A stretch of DNA of 64,000 nt from Natrarchaeobius chitinivorans (GCF_003841505.1 NZ_REGA01000001.1:434001-498000), one strand, 5' to 3'; positions 51,869-61,389 are shown, counted from the first letter of the stretch. Made by a program: numbers and translations. The notes: generated from the sequence alone by a model not told the origin.

Positions 51869-52013
51869 CGGTCCTAACTGAATCGTCGGGACCGATTAGG
51901 ATTTCGAATCGAAATATCAGCAGGGGAGTATGGACGGGTTGGTCCGCTCGAGTGACTCTCAGTCGAACCCACAACGAGTTACAAGCAGACTGACGACGTT
52001 CGGTCGCCCACGA

Positions 52014-52271
52014 ATGGCCTCGGAGATCAAACTCAACGAAGTCGAGTCCGCGTTCGATCGACTCGAGTACCCGGTTGGCAACGAGGAAGCGGCGGCCGAA
52101 TTCAGCGACACGACGCTGTTGCTCGCCGATGGAGAACGAAATCTCGGCTCGCTCGTCGAGAGGAGCGACGTCGACCGCTTCGAGTCGGCCGAAGACCTCG
52201 AGTCCGAACTCCACAACGTGTTGCCCAGAGAGGCAGTCGGCGAGCCGTTCCAATCCGAAGGCGAGGGGTAG
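52014..52271 (+). CDS. DUF5789 family protein
   Basis: An 85-residue haloarchaeal DUF5789 protein, function unknown. The signature runs FDRLEYPVGNEEAAAEFSDTTLLLADGERNLGSLV and ends with LHNVLPREAVGEPFQSEGEG. The ATG at 52014 gives the normal family length; longer in-frame sequence is not supported. Its TAG stop is the start of element B2. Confidence 0.87.
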   Translation: MASEIKLNEVESAFDRLEYPVGNEEAAAEFSDTTLLLADGERNLGSLVERSDVDRFESAEDLESELHNVLPREAVGEPFQSEGEG

Positions 52272-52354
52272 TACCCTCCCAAGCGTCGACTGCTGAGCGA
52301 AATCGGACCACACCGAAGTAATTCGCTCATCAGTTCTGGCTTGGGACGCCACTA
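52269..52354. repeat. Palindromic element family B, copy B2
   Basis: An 86-base copy beginning TAGTACCCTCCCAAGC, where TAG is the DUF5789 stop, and ending GGCTTGGGACGCCACTA. The inner stem is GAGCGAAATC / ATTCGCTC (one arm reduced). The outer arms CCCAAGC and GCTTGGG pair. Confidence 0.92.
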
Positions 52355-52387
52355 GCTGCAGTCGACGACGGCGACGGTAAACGGGCC

Positions 52388-52395
52388 GTTTAAGT
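52388..52395 (+). promoter_or_regulatory. TATA box of the TFS gene
   Basis: GTTTAAGT ends 27 bases before the ATG at 52423, the classical haloarchaeal position for a leaderless gene. Confidence 0.65.
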
Positions 52396-52422
52396 CGTTC
52401 GGCGGACGTAGGCGGAATACCG

Positions 52423-52731
52423 ATGGAATTTTGCGACGAGTGCGGTTCGATGATGAAAGCCGACGACGGCATCTGGGAGTGTGGAAGTTGTGGCTTTACG
52501 AAGCCGAAAGGCGATACGGATCAGTACACGCTCACCGAAGACCAGGAAGCCAGCGAGATTATCGAGTCCTCCGAGGAGACGTCGCTGCCCGAAACCGATG
52601 CTCACTGTCCGGAGTGTGGCAACGACCGGGCGTACTGGTACATGCAACAGATCCGCTCGGCCGACGAGTCCGAGACGCGGTTTTTCATTTGCACCGAGTG
52701 TGAGTACAAGTGGCGAGAAGACGATAACTGA
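52423..52731 (+). CDS. tfs: Transcription factor S (TFS)
   Basis: RNA-polymerase transcript-cleavage factor of 102 residues, related to TFIIS and Rpb9/Rpb12-type zinc ribbons. The N-terminal ribbon has FCDECGSMM and WECGSCGFTK; the C-terminal ribbon has HCPECGNDRAYWYMQQIRSADESETRFFICTECEYKW with the catalytic DE pair. It helps stalled polymerase resume. A TATA box fits the start. The gene stands alone between element B2 and the low-GC block. Confidence 0.94.
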   Translation: MEFCDECGSMMKADDGIWECGSCGFTKPKGDTDQYTLTEDQEASEIIESSEETSLPETDAHCPECGNDRAYWYMQQIRSADESETRFFICTECEYKWREDDN

Positions 52732-52874
52732 CGCGGACCGTACGTCAGTACCGATGGGACAGCGACCCGTTGCGATCGGGCCGGTACATTGGTACAGCAG
52801 TGCGTATGAGACGTGGGACAGATACAGCGCGACTGTCCCGCGGGATTCTGATCGATCTGTGACGATGGGGATCG

Positions 52875-52956
52875 GTTAGTAGCCGCTGCAAGTCGTCTCA
52901 CACCTGTTCGCCAGACTGATCTCGAGAATGTATAAATCGGTTCAATTGTTATCATA
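52875..52956. repeat. Palindromic element family C, copy C2
   Basis: A diverged 82-base copy. The left TTAGTAGCCGCTGCAAGTC and CACACCTGTTCGCCAGACTGAT match C1, and the right end TTCAATTGTTATCATAG matches CAGTTGTTACTATAG. The inner stem is lost. It contains TATAAAT at 52930. Confidence 0.75.
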
Positions 52957-52991
52957 GTCGCTGAAACGGTTCTTCCCACCCCTACTCGAGT

Positions 52992-53014
52992 GGCCAGCAC
53001 TGGTGGTGCTGGCC
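52992..53014. terminator. Strong stem-loop
   Basis: A perfect nine-base-pair stem GGCCAGCAC / GTGCTGGCC around a five-base loop. No T-run follows, so it is not a clear terminator; it might act as an RNA hairpin. Confidence 0.35.
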
Positions 53015-53177
53015 GCCGATTCGCGAGCGGGAGTGTAGTGACGGAAATAGACATCATAGTAATTCAACCTGTAAGCACTGCCACGAAACCATTGGGACAG
53101 TACGTTCTCGGATAGTGATCGACATATTCAGCGATAGAAAGGCCAACTCTTACCCCCGACTACCCTGTAACGGCCGG

Positions 53178-53837
53178 ATGAGCGTTATCCTCGAATATAC
53201 GATCGAGAACGAAGAGTTCATGCTCGGGGAGGTACTGGCCGGGCCGCCTCAGATGCGCATCGAACTCGAGCGGATCGTCCCCACAGGTAACTCCGTCGTC
53301 CCATTCCTGTGGGTAACGGGAGACGATTTCGAAGCCTTCGAGCAACAGGTGACTGCACACGAGTTCGTCGATGACATTCTCGCGCTCGACAAAGTGGAGG
53401 ATAGCACGCTCTATCGCGTGAAATGGCACGGAAAACACAACGACCTTATCCAGGGAATCACGGAGGCTGAGGGGACGATTTTAGAAGGGCGTGCCGACGA
53501 CAGGTGGTATTTCCGACTCCGATTTCCCGACCACGATTCGCTCTCACGCTTTCACAACACCTGTACGGACCTCGGAATATCGATCCACATCGTTCGAACG
53601 TATACGGAAACAGACCGAACCGAGAGCGTCAAGCAATTCGCCCTCTCTCAGGAACAGCGTGAGGCACTCATCGTCGGGCTTCGGAGGGGGTACTTCGATA
53701 CGCCGAGTCAGGTGAGCCTGGACGAACTCGCCGACGAACTCGAGATCTCACAACAGGCCACGTCAGACCGGATTCGCCGAGGAACGAAACAGGTTCTCAG
53801 CGAGGTGTTACTGGCGAGTGCGACAGACTTTGACTGA
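53178..53837 (+). CDS. Bacterio-opsin activator-type HTH regulator
   Basis: A 219-residue haloarchaeal regulator. The N-terminal 140 residues are the Bat-associated sensor-like domain (SVILEYTIENEEFMLGEVL, FLWVTGDDFEAFEQQV), and the C-terminal end has the HTH_10 domain (about 160-215: LSQEQREALIVGLRRGYFDTPSQVSLDELADELEISQQATSDRIRRG). Codon use is richer in A and T than in most of the window, a sign of a different origin. The ATG at 53178 is preferred to a longer frame upstream. It starts a three-gene block with a DUF7344 protein and a kinase. Confidence 0.87.
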   Translation: MSVILEYTIENEEFMLGEVLAGPPQMRIELERIVPTGNSVVPFLWVTGDDFEAFEQQVTAHEFVDDILALDKVEDSTLYRVKWHGKHNDLIQGITEAEGTILEGRADDRWYFRLRFPDHDSLSRFHNTCTDLGISIHIVRTYTETDRTESVKQFALSQEQREALIVGLRRGYFDTPSQVSLDELADELEISQQATSDRIRRGTKQVLSEVLLASATDFD

Positions 53838-53997
53838 ATCTCGAAAATAACTTAAAAGGGTTGTTGAGACTATGATTATCCTTTCTTGACGCAGGGGACT
53901 ACACCTCTTCGATGTCAGTACCTCGCCGTCGGTCCCCCATCAGGATCGCGTCCAGTCGAAAGCGCAGTCCCGATACGAACAGCAACCGGCTCTCGTT

Positions 53998-54369
53998 ATG
54001 AACAACGTCATGAGTGAACGTTTCATCGAGTACGACACGGTGCTCGACCTCTGTCGAAATCGTCAACGCCGAATCATCCTTGCGGTCCTTACCAACCAGC
54101 AACGGTCGGTACCACTGAACGACCTCGTGGAAGCAGTCAATAAACACGATCATCATCGCGAAGATACAGCAGGTTCTGAAGACGAAATATCAGAGATTGG
54201 CCTCTCGTTGTATCACAAACATATTCCGGCGCTAGAAGAAGCGTCGGTCATCGCCTACGATGAGCACCGGAAACTGGTGGAACCAACGGAGCGATTCGAC
54301 GAATTGGAGCCTTATCTGTCGACTGTCCTCGAAGCCGATCCGGAACTCGAGTCACCAGTCGAGTTGTAG
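53998..54369 (+). CDS. Single-domain DUF7344 winged-helix protein
   Basis: A 123-residue protein with one DUF7344 domain (VLDLCRNRQRRIILAVLTNQQRSVPLNDLVEAV, then SLYHKHIPALEEASVIAYDEHRKLV). It is related to the tandem-domain regulator at 45009 but is lower in GC. A likely role is a DNA-binding regulator tied to the neighbouring signalling genes; target unknown. A GTTATGAAC stretch precedes the start. Confidence 0.82.
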   Translation: MNNVMSERFIEYDTVLDLCRNRQRRIILAVLTNQQRSVPLNDLVEAVNKHDHHREDTAGSEDEISEIGLSLYHKHIPALEEASVIAYDEHRKLVEPTERFDELEPYLSTVLEADPELESPVEL

Positions 54370-54479
54370 TCTCGTTCGGCTCACTGGGGTCCGAGCTTAT
54401 TTTCACGTGTAGCAATTGAAGAGCAGTTGATTGCTCCCCATCGCAAGACTCATACTCCGATCCCCTCATAAAGAGGGCA

Positions 54480-56486
54480 ATGCTACCTCGACGACGGCTG
54501 CTGTCCGCTGCTGGTGCGAGACGCGCCATCGGCCTTTTAGGCACCCTTTTCATCGTGTTTGCCGTCGGACGAGCGATTGTTGTGAGTGGGCAAGGCCAGC
54601 CGACCGTAACCACTCTCGTCACCTCTCTGATGATTTCTGTGCCGGGTTTTCTCCTCGTTTCTGGTGCGTATTGGCTCTCACGTGCCGATATCGATCCCGA
54701 CTTCTATCCACGCATCGCTCGCTGGTGTCTCGCCGGGTTCGGCGTAATGGCCTGCCTCCTCGTGGTCTATCACCTCCAGCCCGGGGAAAGTGTGTCCACC
54801 AGAGCGCCACCGATCCTGACCGCACTTGCAAGCGTTGCGGGCCTTGCTGTGGGTATCAACGACGGACGTGCGAGGACGCGAACGTACGAAGTCGAAACTC
54901 GCAACCGGCAACTCGAGCGCTATCGAGAGTACACCGACGACGTCCTGAACGCGATCCGCGACGTATTCTACGTGCTCGAAACCGATGGCACGCTCCACCG
55001 CTGGAACGACAGTCTCTGTGAGGTTACAGGATACGAAGATTCGGAGATTACATCGATGCACGCACTGGAGTTCTTCGGCGAGAACGATCACGACCCGATC
55101 GCCGAAGCAATCGAGGAGGGGTTCGAAACGGGGAGTGTGCAGGTCGAAGCGGAGTTACTCACCAAAGACGGTGCCTCCATCCCGTACGAGTTCGCGGCGT
55201 CGACGCTCACCGACCCGGACGGCGAGACGGTGTTGGCGGGCATCGGCCGAGACGTCACCGAGCGGATGGACCGCGAACGCGAGCTCACAAAGCGGGCCCA
55301 TCAACAACAGGTCGTGGCAGACCTCGGTCAGACCGCCCTCGAAACCGACGATCTCGACGAACTCATGCTCGAAACCGCCCGGCGCGTGACGGACACGCTC
55401 GACACCGACTACTGTAAAGTACTCGAGCTGGATGAAGGGAGCGGGGAACTCCTGCTCCGTCAGGGCGTTGGGTGGGAGGAAGGGCTAGTTGGTGAGGCGA
55501 CAGAGCCGGCCGTCGCAGAAGCGTCCCAGGCCGCGTACACGCTGGCGAACGATCGGCCGATCGTCGTCGAAGATTTCGAGACGGAAACACGGTTTACCGG
55601 CCCCGAACTGCTGACGAGCCACGACGTCCGGAGTGGTATCAGCACCGTCATCGGACCGTTCGACCAGCCGTGGGGCATCCTGGGCACACACGATACTGAC
55701 AGTCGTGAATTCACCGAGGAGGACATCACGTTCGTCCAGAGCATCTCTAACGTCCTCGCGGAGGCGATCGAGCGCCACCACTACCAGCTAGAACTCGAGG
55801 AGTCGAACGAACGCCTCGAACAGTTCGCCCACGCCGCCTCGCACGACTTACAGGAGCCCCTCCGAATGGTTTCGTCGTACGTTCAACTCATCGACACCCG
55901 ATACGGTGACGAACTCGACGACGAGGGACGGGAGTTTCTCGAATTCGCCGCCGACGGTGCCGATCGAATGCGCGCGATGATCGATGGATTGCTCGAGTAC
56001 TCGCGGGTCGAATCCCAGGGAGAGCCGTTCGAAGGGATCGATCTCGACGACGTGGCTTCGGACGTACGTAGGGATCTCGAGCCAAGAATAACAGATACCG
56101 ACGCCGAGGTGCGTATCGAGGATTTGCCTCGCGTTGAAGGCGACGAGAGTCAACTTCGACAGGTATTCCAGAATCTCGTGAAAAACGCGATCGAATACAG
56201 CGGGGACGGGAGACCACGGGTTCACGTGTCGGCCGAAAAGAACGGCACGGAGTGGGCCGTCTCGGTTCGAGATGAAGGGGTCGGCATCGACCCCAGCGAA
56301 CAAGAGCGTATTTTCGACGTCTTCCACCGTCTCGATCCGCACGACGATCAGCCAGGATCCGGGATCGGGTTGGCCCTCTGTGAACGAATCGTCGAGCGCC
56401 ACGGCGGCGAGATCTGGGTCGAGTCCGAACCCGGTGAGGGAGCCACGTTCTCGTTTACGCTGCCCACAACGCAGGATCACGAGTAG
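54480..56486 (+). CDS. Membrane PAS-GAF histidine kinase
   Basis: A 668-residue sensor kinase. Three to four hydrophobic segments occupy residues 15-125, a PAS domain lies at about 150-265 (DVFYVLETDGTLHRWNDSL), and a GAF domain at about 280-435. The HisKA domain has His455 in HAASHDLQEPLRMVSSY, and HATPase has NLVKNAIEYSG, DEGVGIDPSEQE and GSGIGLALCERIVERHGG. All catalytic motifs are intact. It ends a compositionally distinct block that starts with the Bat-like gene. The output regulator is not obvious. Confidence 0.9.
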   Translation: MLPRRRLLSAAGARRAIGLLGTLFIVFAVGRAIVVSGQGQPTVTTLVTSLMISVPGFLLVSGAYWLSRADIDPDFYPRIARWCLAGFGVMACLLVVYHLQPGESVSTRAPPILTALASVAGLAVGINDGRARTRTYEVETRNRQLERYREYTDDVLNAIRDVFYVLETDGTLHRWNDSLCEVTGYEDSEITSMHALEFFGENDHDPIAEAIEEGFETGSVQVEAELLTKDGASIPYEFAASTLTDPDGETVLAGIGRDVTERMDRERELTKRAHQQQVVADLGQTALETDDLDELMLETARRVTDTLDTDYCKVLELDEGSGELLLRQGVGWEEGLVGEATEPAVAEASQAAYTLANDRPIVVEDFETETRFTGPELLTSHDVRSGISTVIGPFDQPWGILGTHDTDSREFTEEDITFVQSISNVLAEAIERHHYQLELEESNERLEQFAHAASHDLQEPLRMVSSYVQLIDTRYGDELDDEGREFLEFAADGADRMRAMIDGLLEYSRVESQGEPFEGIDLDDVASDVRRDLEPRITDTDAEVRIEDLPRVEGDESQLRQVFQNLVKNAIEYSGDGRPRVHVSAEKNGTEWAVSVRDEGVGIDPSEQERIFDVFHRLDPHDDQPGSGIGLALCERIVERHGGEIWVESEPGEGATFSFTLPTTQDHE

Positions 56487-56609
56487 CGAAACGAGGTGAC
56501 TATGCCGACCGTCTCTCACGCGCGCGATTGGTTGTGGGGTTTCCCAGACTCGTCAGTACCGGTGGGCCCCGCCCCTTCTCCCGTTTGCCGTGACATCGGG
56601 ACGTCCGTC

Positions 56610-57713
56610 TCAAATCATCGGCTCGCCGCCAACGTCCGGGTTCTCGCGGGCGTACCCGACCAGTCGGTCGACGTAGGATTCGAACGGTGGGACCTCGAGT
56701 CCGCTGCCCGAGAGTGCCTGTCGCGTCGCCGGGCAGGCGTACCGCGTCGGGTGATCCAGATAGTCGATCGTCGCCGGTTCGACCGATACCCGCGTCCCCT
56801 CGAGACGATCGAGGAGCGTTCGCGCGAGCGGTTTCGGGATCGTCAGCGTTACGCATCGGTGGCCAGTCGCGTCCACCAGCGCGTCGACGAACCGCGGGAC
56901 CGACGGCGGTGACGGATCGCATAGCTGGTAGACCTCGCCGACGGACGACTCGCGGCCGCTGAGGTAGGCGATGGCGTCGACGACGAAATCTCGAGGCACG
57001 ACGTTCAGTTCCGCGTCGCTCGAGCCGGGCACGGAGACGGTGGCAGAGAGCCACGACGGTTGAGCGAGGATCGACTGGAGGAGGTAGTAGGGCCCGTCGT
57101 ACTTGTCGGTTTCACCGGTCCGGCTGTCGCCGACCACGATCGCGGGCCGATAGACCGTCGCGGGCATGCCCGCCGCCATCCGCTCTCGAACCGCCACTTC
57201 CGCGCGGAATTTCGTCTCCTCGTAGTGGTTGTTGAACGACTGGCCCTCCCGAAGGTGCGCTTCCGTGAACACGCCGTCGTAACGGCCGCTGACGTAACAC
57301 GTGCTGACGTAGTGAAAGCGCTCGACGTCGCGGTCCGTGGCGAACTCGAGGACGTGTTCGGTGCCCCGGACGTTGACCGCCTCCGCCAGTTCTCGCTCGA
57401 CGCCGAGATCGTAGACGGCGGCGAGGTGGTAGACCTCGCGGATGGACTCGAGTCCGCCGGCGTCGTCGAGTCCCAGATCAGGGTCGGTGATATCTCCCTC
57501 GTAAAGCCTGATCGCGTCCTCGCGGTCGGCGTCCGCCCGGGTACCGCTGGCGGCTTCCTCGGTGATCTCTCTGGCTCGCCGTCGGGCCGTCTCGAGATAG
57601 GGTGGCTGGACGAGGCAGGCGACCGGACCGTCGCCGCGAGCGAGGACGCGCTCGAGCAGCGCCGAGCCTAGAAACCCCGGGAATCCGGTGAAGAAGACGG
57701 CCGGTTCGGTCAC
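56610..57713 (-). CDS. NAD(P)-dependent reductase (extended SDR, thioester-reductase-like)
   Basis: A 367-residue extended short-chain dehydrogenase. The nucleotide loop FTGFPGFLGSALLERVL sits at the N-terminus (GFPGFLG), followed by GDITDPDLGL, VYHLAAVYDL and the catalytic YEETK. The fold is close to the fatty-acyl and thioester reductase groups, which reduce activated acids to aldehydes or alcohols. The GTG start at 57713 overlaps the ALDH stop by four bases, so they are an operon and may handle the same aldehyde. Substrate unknown. Confidence 0.83.
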   Translation of the reverse strand: MTEPAVFFTGFPGFLGSALLERVLARGDGPVACLVQPPYLETARRRAREITEEAASGTRADADREDAIRLYEGDITDPDLGLDDAGGLESIREVYHLAAVYDLGVERELAEAVNVRGTEHVLEFATDRDVERFHYVSTCYVSGRYDGVFTEAHLREGQSFNNHYEETKFRAEVAVRERMAAGMPATVYRPAIVVGDSRTGETDKYDGPYYLLQSILAQPSWLSATVSVPGSSDAELNVVPRDFVVDAIAYLSGRESSVGEVYQLCDPSPPSVPRFVDALVDATGHRCVTLTIPKPLARTLLDRLEGTRVSVEPATIDYLDHPTRYACPATRQALSGSGLEVPPFESYVDRLVGYARENPDVGGEPMI

Positions 57714-59296
57714 GGCAGCCACCTCGAGAGGCGTCGCTGGAGAGTGGTGATCCTCGACACGGCGCGGGCGTACCAGCCGGGCGGGACGCCGGGCGGCGCG
57801 TCGATGGGGCCGATCCGGGAGGTCGCGATCGTCTTCGCGTCGACGTAACGCCGAAGCCCTTCCGGTCCGTGGCGACGTCCGAGTCCGGAGTCGCCGGTTC
57901 CACCCATGGGAGCGTCGACGGCCGCCCAGCCGACCGTGTACGGATCGTTGACGCAAACGGTGCCGCAGTCGATCTCGCGAGCGACGTCGCGACCGCGAGC
58001 CCGATCCGACGACCAGACGCTGGCGTTGAGTCCGTAGGGCGTGTCGTTTGCGCGTTCGATCGCCTCGTCGACGTCGGCGACGGGGAAGACGGAGACGACG
58101 GGGCCGAACGTCTCCTCGGAGGCGATCCGAGCGGCCGGATCGACGTCGGTCAAAATCGTCGGCTCGTAACAGAAGGGACCGACGTCGGGTCGAGCCCGTC
58201 CACCGGAGAGCACCGACGCGCCCGCTTCGACGGCCTCGTCCACGTCGTCGCTGACGCCCTCGAGGTGGTCGCCGTCGATCAGCGAACCGACGTCGGGTCC
58301 GTACTCGAACGAAAGGCCGAGACGGAGTTTCCGCGTCGCGCCGACGAAGGCGTCGAGAAACGGCTCGTAGCGGTTTTCGTGGATGTAGATCCGCTCGGGA
58401 GCGAGACAGAGCTGTCCTGCGTTCGTAAAGGCCCCTTTGACCGCACCGCGGGCGGCGGTCTCCACGTCGGCGTCCTCGAGGACGATCATCGGGTTCTTGC
58501 CGCCGAGTTCGAGCGAGCAGTCGATCAGGTTTCGACCCACCCGTTCGGCGACGGCCCGTCCGGTTTCGGTGCTGCCGGTGAACGCGACGTAGTCGACCGC
58601 ATCGATCAGCGCCGGGCCGACAGTCGGTCCCTCACCGGTGACGACCCCGAAGAGGTCCTCCGGGACCCCGGCCTCGTCCAGCAGGTCGGCCAGCGCGAGA
58701 GCGATAAACGGTGTTCGCTCGTCGGGCTTGCAGACGACGGCGTTGCCGGCGAGCAGCGCCGGAATCGCGTCGGCCATCGCGAGCGTCAGCGGATAGTTCC
58801 ACGGAGCGATCACGCCGACGACCCCGAGCGGATCGTAGCCGACGGTCGCGTCCGAAACGAGTGAGATCGCTCCCGACCTGCTCTCGTCGGCGAGCATCGA
58901 CGGCCCGTCGGTAGCGTAGTACGAACACGAAAGCGGTACGTCGAGGACCTCCTCGAGAGCGTGATGGCGAGCCTTTCCCGTCTCGAGCTGGACGATATCG
59001 AGTAGCCAGTCTCGGTGGTCGGAGACGAGGTCGCCGAACCGCTCGAGTATCGCGGCCCGCTCGGAGACGGGCCGGGACGCCCACGACGACTGTGCCCGGC
59101 GAGCGCGGTCGACCGCGGCGGCAACGTCCGGAGCCGTACACGCCGGGACCGTCCCGATCGGCTCGTCCGTGACCGGTGTCCGAACCGAAATCGCGTCGCG
59201 GCCGCCGGTCGTCTCGACGCGGGTCGAGAGCGCCTCGAGCATGTCGGCCGAGAGCCCGACGTCGTCGAACGTCGATGCGGTCGCAGATCGTGACAT
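57710..59296 (-). CDS. Aldehyde dehydrogenase (succinate-semialdehyde type)
   Basis: A 528-residue NAD(P)-dependent aldehyde dehydrogenase. Features in order are APWNYPLTLAMADAIPALLAGNAVVCKPDE, FTGSTETGRAVAERV, the glutamate in LELGGKNPM, the nucleophile cysteine in NAGQLCLAPERIYI, and EETFGPVVSVFPV. It is closest to succinate-semialdehyde or coniferyl-type dehydrogenases. The ATG at 59296 is chosen over the longer frame. It is coupled to the downstream reductase by a four-base overlap. The two enzymes could oxidise and reduce an aldehyde in a pair; that is inference. Confidence 0.88.
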   Translation of the reverse strand: MSRSATASTFDDVGLSADMLEALSTRVETTGGRDAISVRTPVTDEPIGTVPACTAPDVAAAVDRARRAQSSWASRPVSERAAILERFGDLVSDHRDWLLDIVQLETGKARHHALEEVLDVPLSCSYYATDGPSMLADESRSGAISLVSDATVGYDPLGVVGVIAPWNYPLTLAMADAIPALLAGNAVVCKPDERTPFIALALADLLDEAGVPEDLFGVVTGEGPTVGPALIDAVDYVAFTGSTETGRAVAERVGRNLIDCSLELGGKNPMIVLEDADVETAARGAVKGAFTNAGQLCLAPERIYIHENRYEPFLDAFVGATRKLRLGLSFEYGPDVGSLIDGDHLEGVSDDVDEAVEAGASVLSGGRARPDVGPFCYEPTILTDVDPAARIASEETFGPVVSVFPVADVDEAIERANDTPYGLNASVWSSDRARGRDVAREIDCGTVCVNDPYTVGWAAVDAPMGGTGDSGLGRRHGPEGLRRYVDAKTIATSRIGPIDAPPGVPPGWYARAVSRITTLQRRLSRWLP

Positions 59297-59541
59297 ATCC
59301 GTCCCATCGAACCGGAGGGTCCTGTAGGTTCCTGACGTTCCCATGCGCCGGACGGTCTCGACTACCGGAACCTCGGCCCATCTTTATTTGCGACGTCGAT
59401 GCACAGGGACGTGTATCGTCCGGACGATCGAACACGCGCCACGAGAGGGCGTGACCGACCGGGTCCGGTATCGGTCGCCCAAACGGATCGGTCGGACTCG
59501 AGTACGACACGCCGGCCGTGGCGTCGACATCCCACCACACG

Positions 59542-59937
59542 ATGAACTACAAGGAATTCGTCGGCCAGGTACAGCATCGACTCGAGTACGCTCAGTTCGG
59601 ACACGCCGTCCGGGCGACCCGGGCGGTCCTGACGACGCTCGGTGAACGCCTCCAGGAAGGGGAGGCGACGGACCTCGCGAGCCCGCTGCCGATGGAGATC
59701 GACCGCTATCTCGTGGCGGCCGAACACGGCCAGCGCTTCGACTACGAGGAGTTTCTCGATCGGGTCGCCGAGCGAGAGGGCGTCGATCGCGCTGACGCCA
59801 ACTACCACGCTCAGCAACTGCTGGCCGTCGTCGCCGAGGTGGTCCCACCGGGCAACGTCGAGAAAGTCGAGGGACAACTCCCCGAGGACTACGAGGGACT
59901 GTTCGAGTTGATCGATGACCGAGAGGCGGAACCGTGA
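59542..59937 (+). CDS. DUF2267 family protein
   Basis: A 131-residue all-helical DUF2267 protein. It begins MNYKEFVGQVQHRLEYAQ and contains RATRAVLTTLGERLQEGEATDLASPLPMEIDRYL and VPPGNVEKVEGQLPEDYEGLFEL. The family is widespread and its function unknown. The ATG at 59542 is the natural start. It is divergent from the ALDH gene, with 245 bases between. Confidence 0.88.
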   Translation: MNYKEFVGQVQHRLEYAQFGHAVRATRAVLTTLGERLQEGEATDLASPLPMEIDRYLVAAEHGQRFDYEEFLDRVAEREGVDRADANYHAQQLLAVVAEVVPPGNVEKVEGQLPEDYEGLFELIDDREAEP

Positions 59938-60494
59938 CTGGGGACGGGTGATCGCTCTCGTGGACGGCCGCTCACACTCCGCTACCAGACACTCGAGGAT
60001 CGAGACGTCGACGAGAAGCGCGAGCGTTCGAGCGTAGTTCGTCGACTCGTTTCCGGTCGACGGGACGGTCGTCGAGGTCCGGTACGATCCGACCGGAAAC
60101 GGTTCCGGTCGTATGCAAAACGCGTCTGCGGATCGACTCCCGCGGGTGCCGACCAGCCGTGTTTCCGTTTTGGTAGTGACCGAAAACCGCCACGTTCCCC
60201 GGATTACTACTCCGATGGCTATCTGGAGTCGAACGTGGATCGCCTCTATGAAACCGGCGGTCACGCTCAATCGATCGTTATCGACACCCGGCTTCCACGT
60301 TCGGACGTGACTTGCACCCGTCCGCCATCGATGAACGTCGACGGTGACATTTCGGATTCGTCGGTTCACTTTTTCGATAGTTCCCGATAATACACGATTC
60401 ACACGTCTCATTGATTCTTTTACCGTACGGATTTATTCCATCCCTTCCATATCCTGCATAATATAGATGGTCGGGAGAAGACGAAGACGATAGT
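59938..60494. other. Intergenic gap, no gene seen
   Basis: A 557-base gap without supported coding sequence. The AT-rich part CATAATATAG (about 60455-60465), 30 bases before the following gene, is a likely TATA box. No repeats were found that match families A to C. Confidence 0.5.
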
Positions 60495-61292
60495 ATGGTG
60501 CAAACCCAACCCATCCAGCAAGTACAGGTTCCCGAATGGCTGCAAGATCCGGTTGCCGAACTGGTCACGTTCCTGCCTCGACTGGTCGGAGCGCTCGTGA
60601 TCCTTCTCATCGGCTGGATCGTCGGCCGTTTCACCGCGCGGGTAGTGCGTCGGATCGCCGACGGGGTCGAACTGGATCGAATGGTCCTCGAGACGCCGCT
60701 CGGGAGAATTCTCGGCGGAACCGAACGTGCCGTCTCTGGTGCGTTCGGGAAGCTCGGAAAGTGGTTCGTCTACGGCCTCGCCATCCTCGCGGCAGCGAAC
60801 GCGCTCGCGATTCCGACCCTCTCGGAGTGGGTCTCGACGGCCGTCTCGTACCTGCCGGCGTTCATCGCGGGCCTGCTCGTCATCGTTCTCGGGTTCGTCG
60901 TCGCCGACTTCATCGGTGACGTCATCGAACGCACGCGGGCGGCAGCGGAAACGGCGTACGCGTCGTGGTTCGCGAACGGCGCTCGAATGTTCCTCTACTT
61001 TACCGCGATCGTCATCGGACTGGACACGATGGGAATCGACGTCGGAATCCTGTACGTGTTCGCTCGAGCGCTCGCGTGGGGACTGGCGGCCGCCGTCGCG
61101 ATCGGTGCCGGGATCGCCTTCGGGTGGGGTGGAAAGGACTACGTCGCCGACAATATCGATCGGTGGATGGGCCGGACCAGTACGGTCACGCCGACCGAGA
61201 GCCAGGCGGGCAGCGAACCGAGCCGTGGCAGCGAGTCGCGTGGCTCCAGTCGAGAGCCAGGCGAACCCGGACCGAGCGCCGAAGACGACTGA
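60495..61292 (+). CDS. Mechanosensitive-channel-like protein (conserved TM helix type)
   Basis: A 265-residue membrane protein with five hydrophobic segments at about 26-48, 90-110, 115-145, 165-185 and 190-210. It contains the MscS-associated conserved helix repeats (LVGALVILLIGWIVGRFTARV and PAFIAGLLVIVLGFVVADFIGDVI), and ends with AIGAGIAFGWGGKDYVADNIDRWM. The beta domain of true MscS is missing, so it resembles the small CmpX-like group. The last 50 residues are a disordered Ser/Glu/Pro tail. Osmotic protection is the likely role. It is transcribed toward element A6. Confidence 0.83.
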   Translation: MVQTQPIQQVQVPEWLQDPVAELVTFLPRLVGALVILLIGWIVGRFTARVVRRIADGVELDRMVLETPLGRILGGTERAVSGAFGKLGKWFVYGLAILAAANALAIPTLSEWVSTAVSYLPAFIAGLLVIVLGFVVADFIGDVIERTRAAAETAYASWFANGARMFLYFTAIVIGLDTMGIDVGILYVFARALAWGLAAAVAIGAGIAFGWGGKDYVADNIDRWMGRTSTVTPTESQAGSEPSRGSESRGSSREPGEPGPSAEDD

Positions 61293-61309
61293 GCGCCGTC
61301 CGATCAGTC

Positions 61310-61389
61310 ATACGGTTTACTGTACGTCATTTCCGAAGACTGCGGGACTGCGCCCGGTCGCTTCGGTACACAGTGACTGCAATCCGGAT
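61310..61389. repeat. Palindromic element family A, copy A6 (variant)
   Basis: An 80-base variant. Left ATACGGTTTACTGTACGTCAT matches A4, while the centre is another sequence (CCGAAG / CTTCGG stem) and the right end reads CAGTGACTGCAATCCGGAT. It lies between convergent genes, and its last T is the first base of the TCA stop of the minus-strand gene. Confidence 0.82.

Larger units (their letters stand above)
52732..53177. other. Intergenic gap with hairpins and element C2
   Basis: It holds a fragment like the right end of family A (GGTACAGCAGTGCGTATGAG, about 52790-52809), a GGGACAG / CTGTCCC hairpin (52815-52839), element C2 (52875-52956), and a perfect nine-base stem-loop GGCCAGCAC-TGGTG-GTGCTGGCC (52992-53014). 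No gene is supported. Confidence 0.55.

Noticed and set aside
52754-52879. Possible small gene ending in TAG at the start of element C2
   Set aside because: The TAG at 52877-52879 fits the pattern of stops at element ends, but the frame starts inside a hairpin region and no conserved sequence is seen. It could be a remnant.
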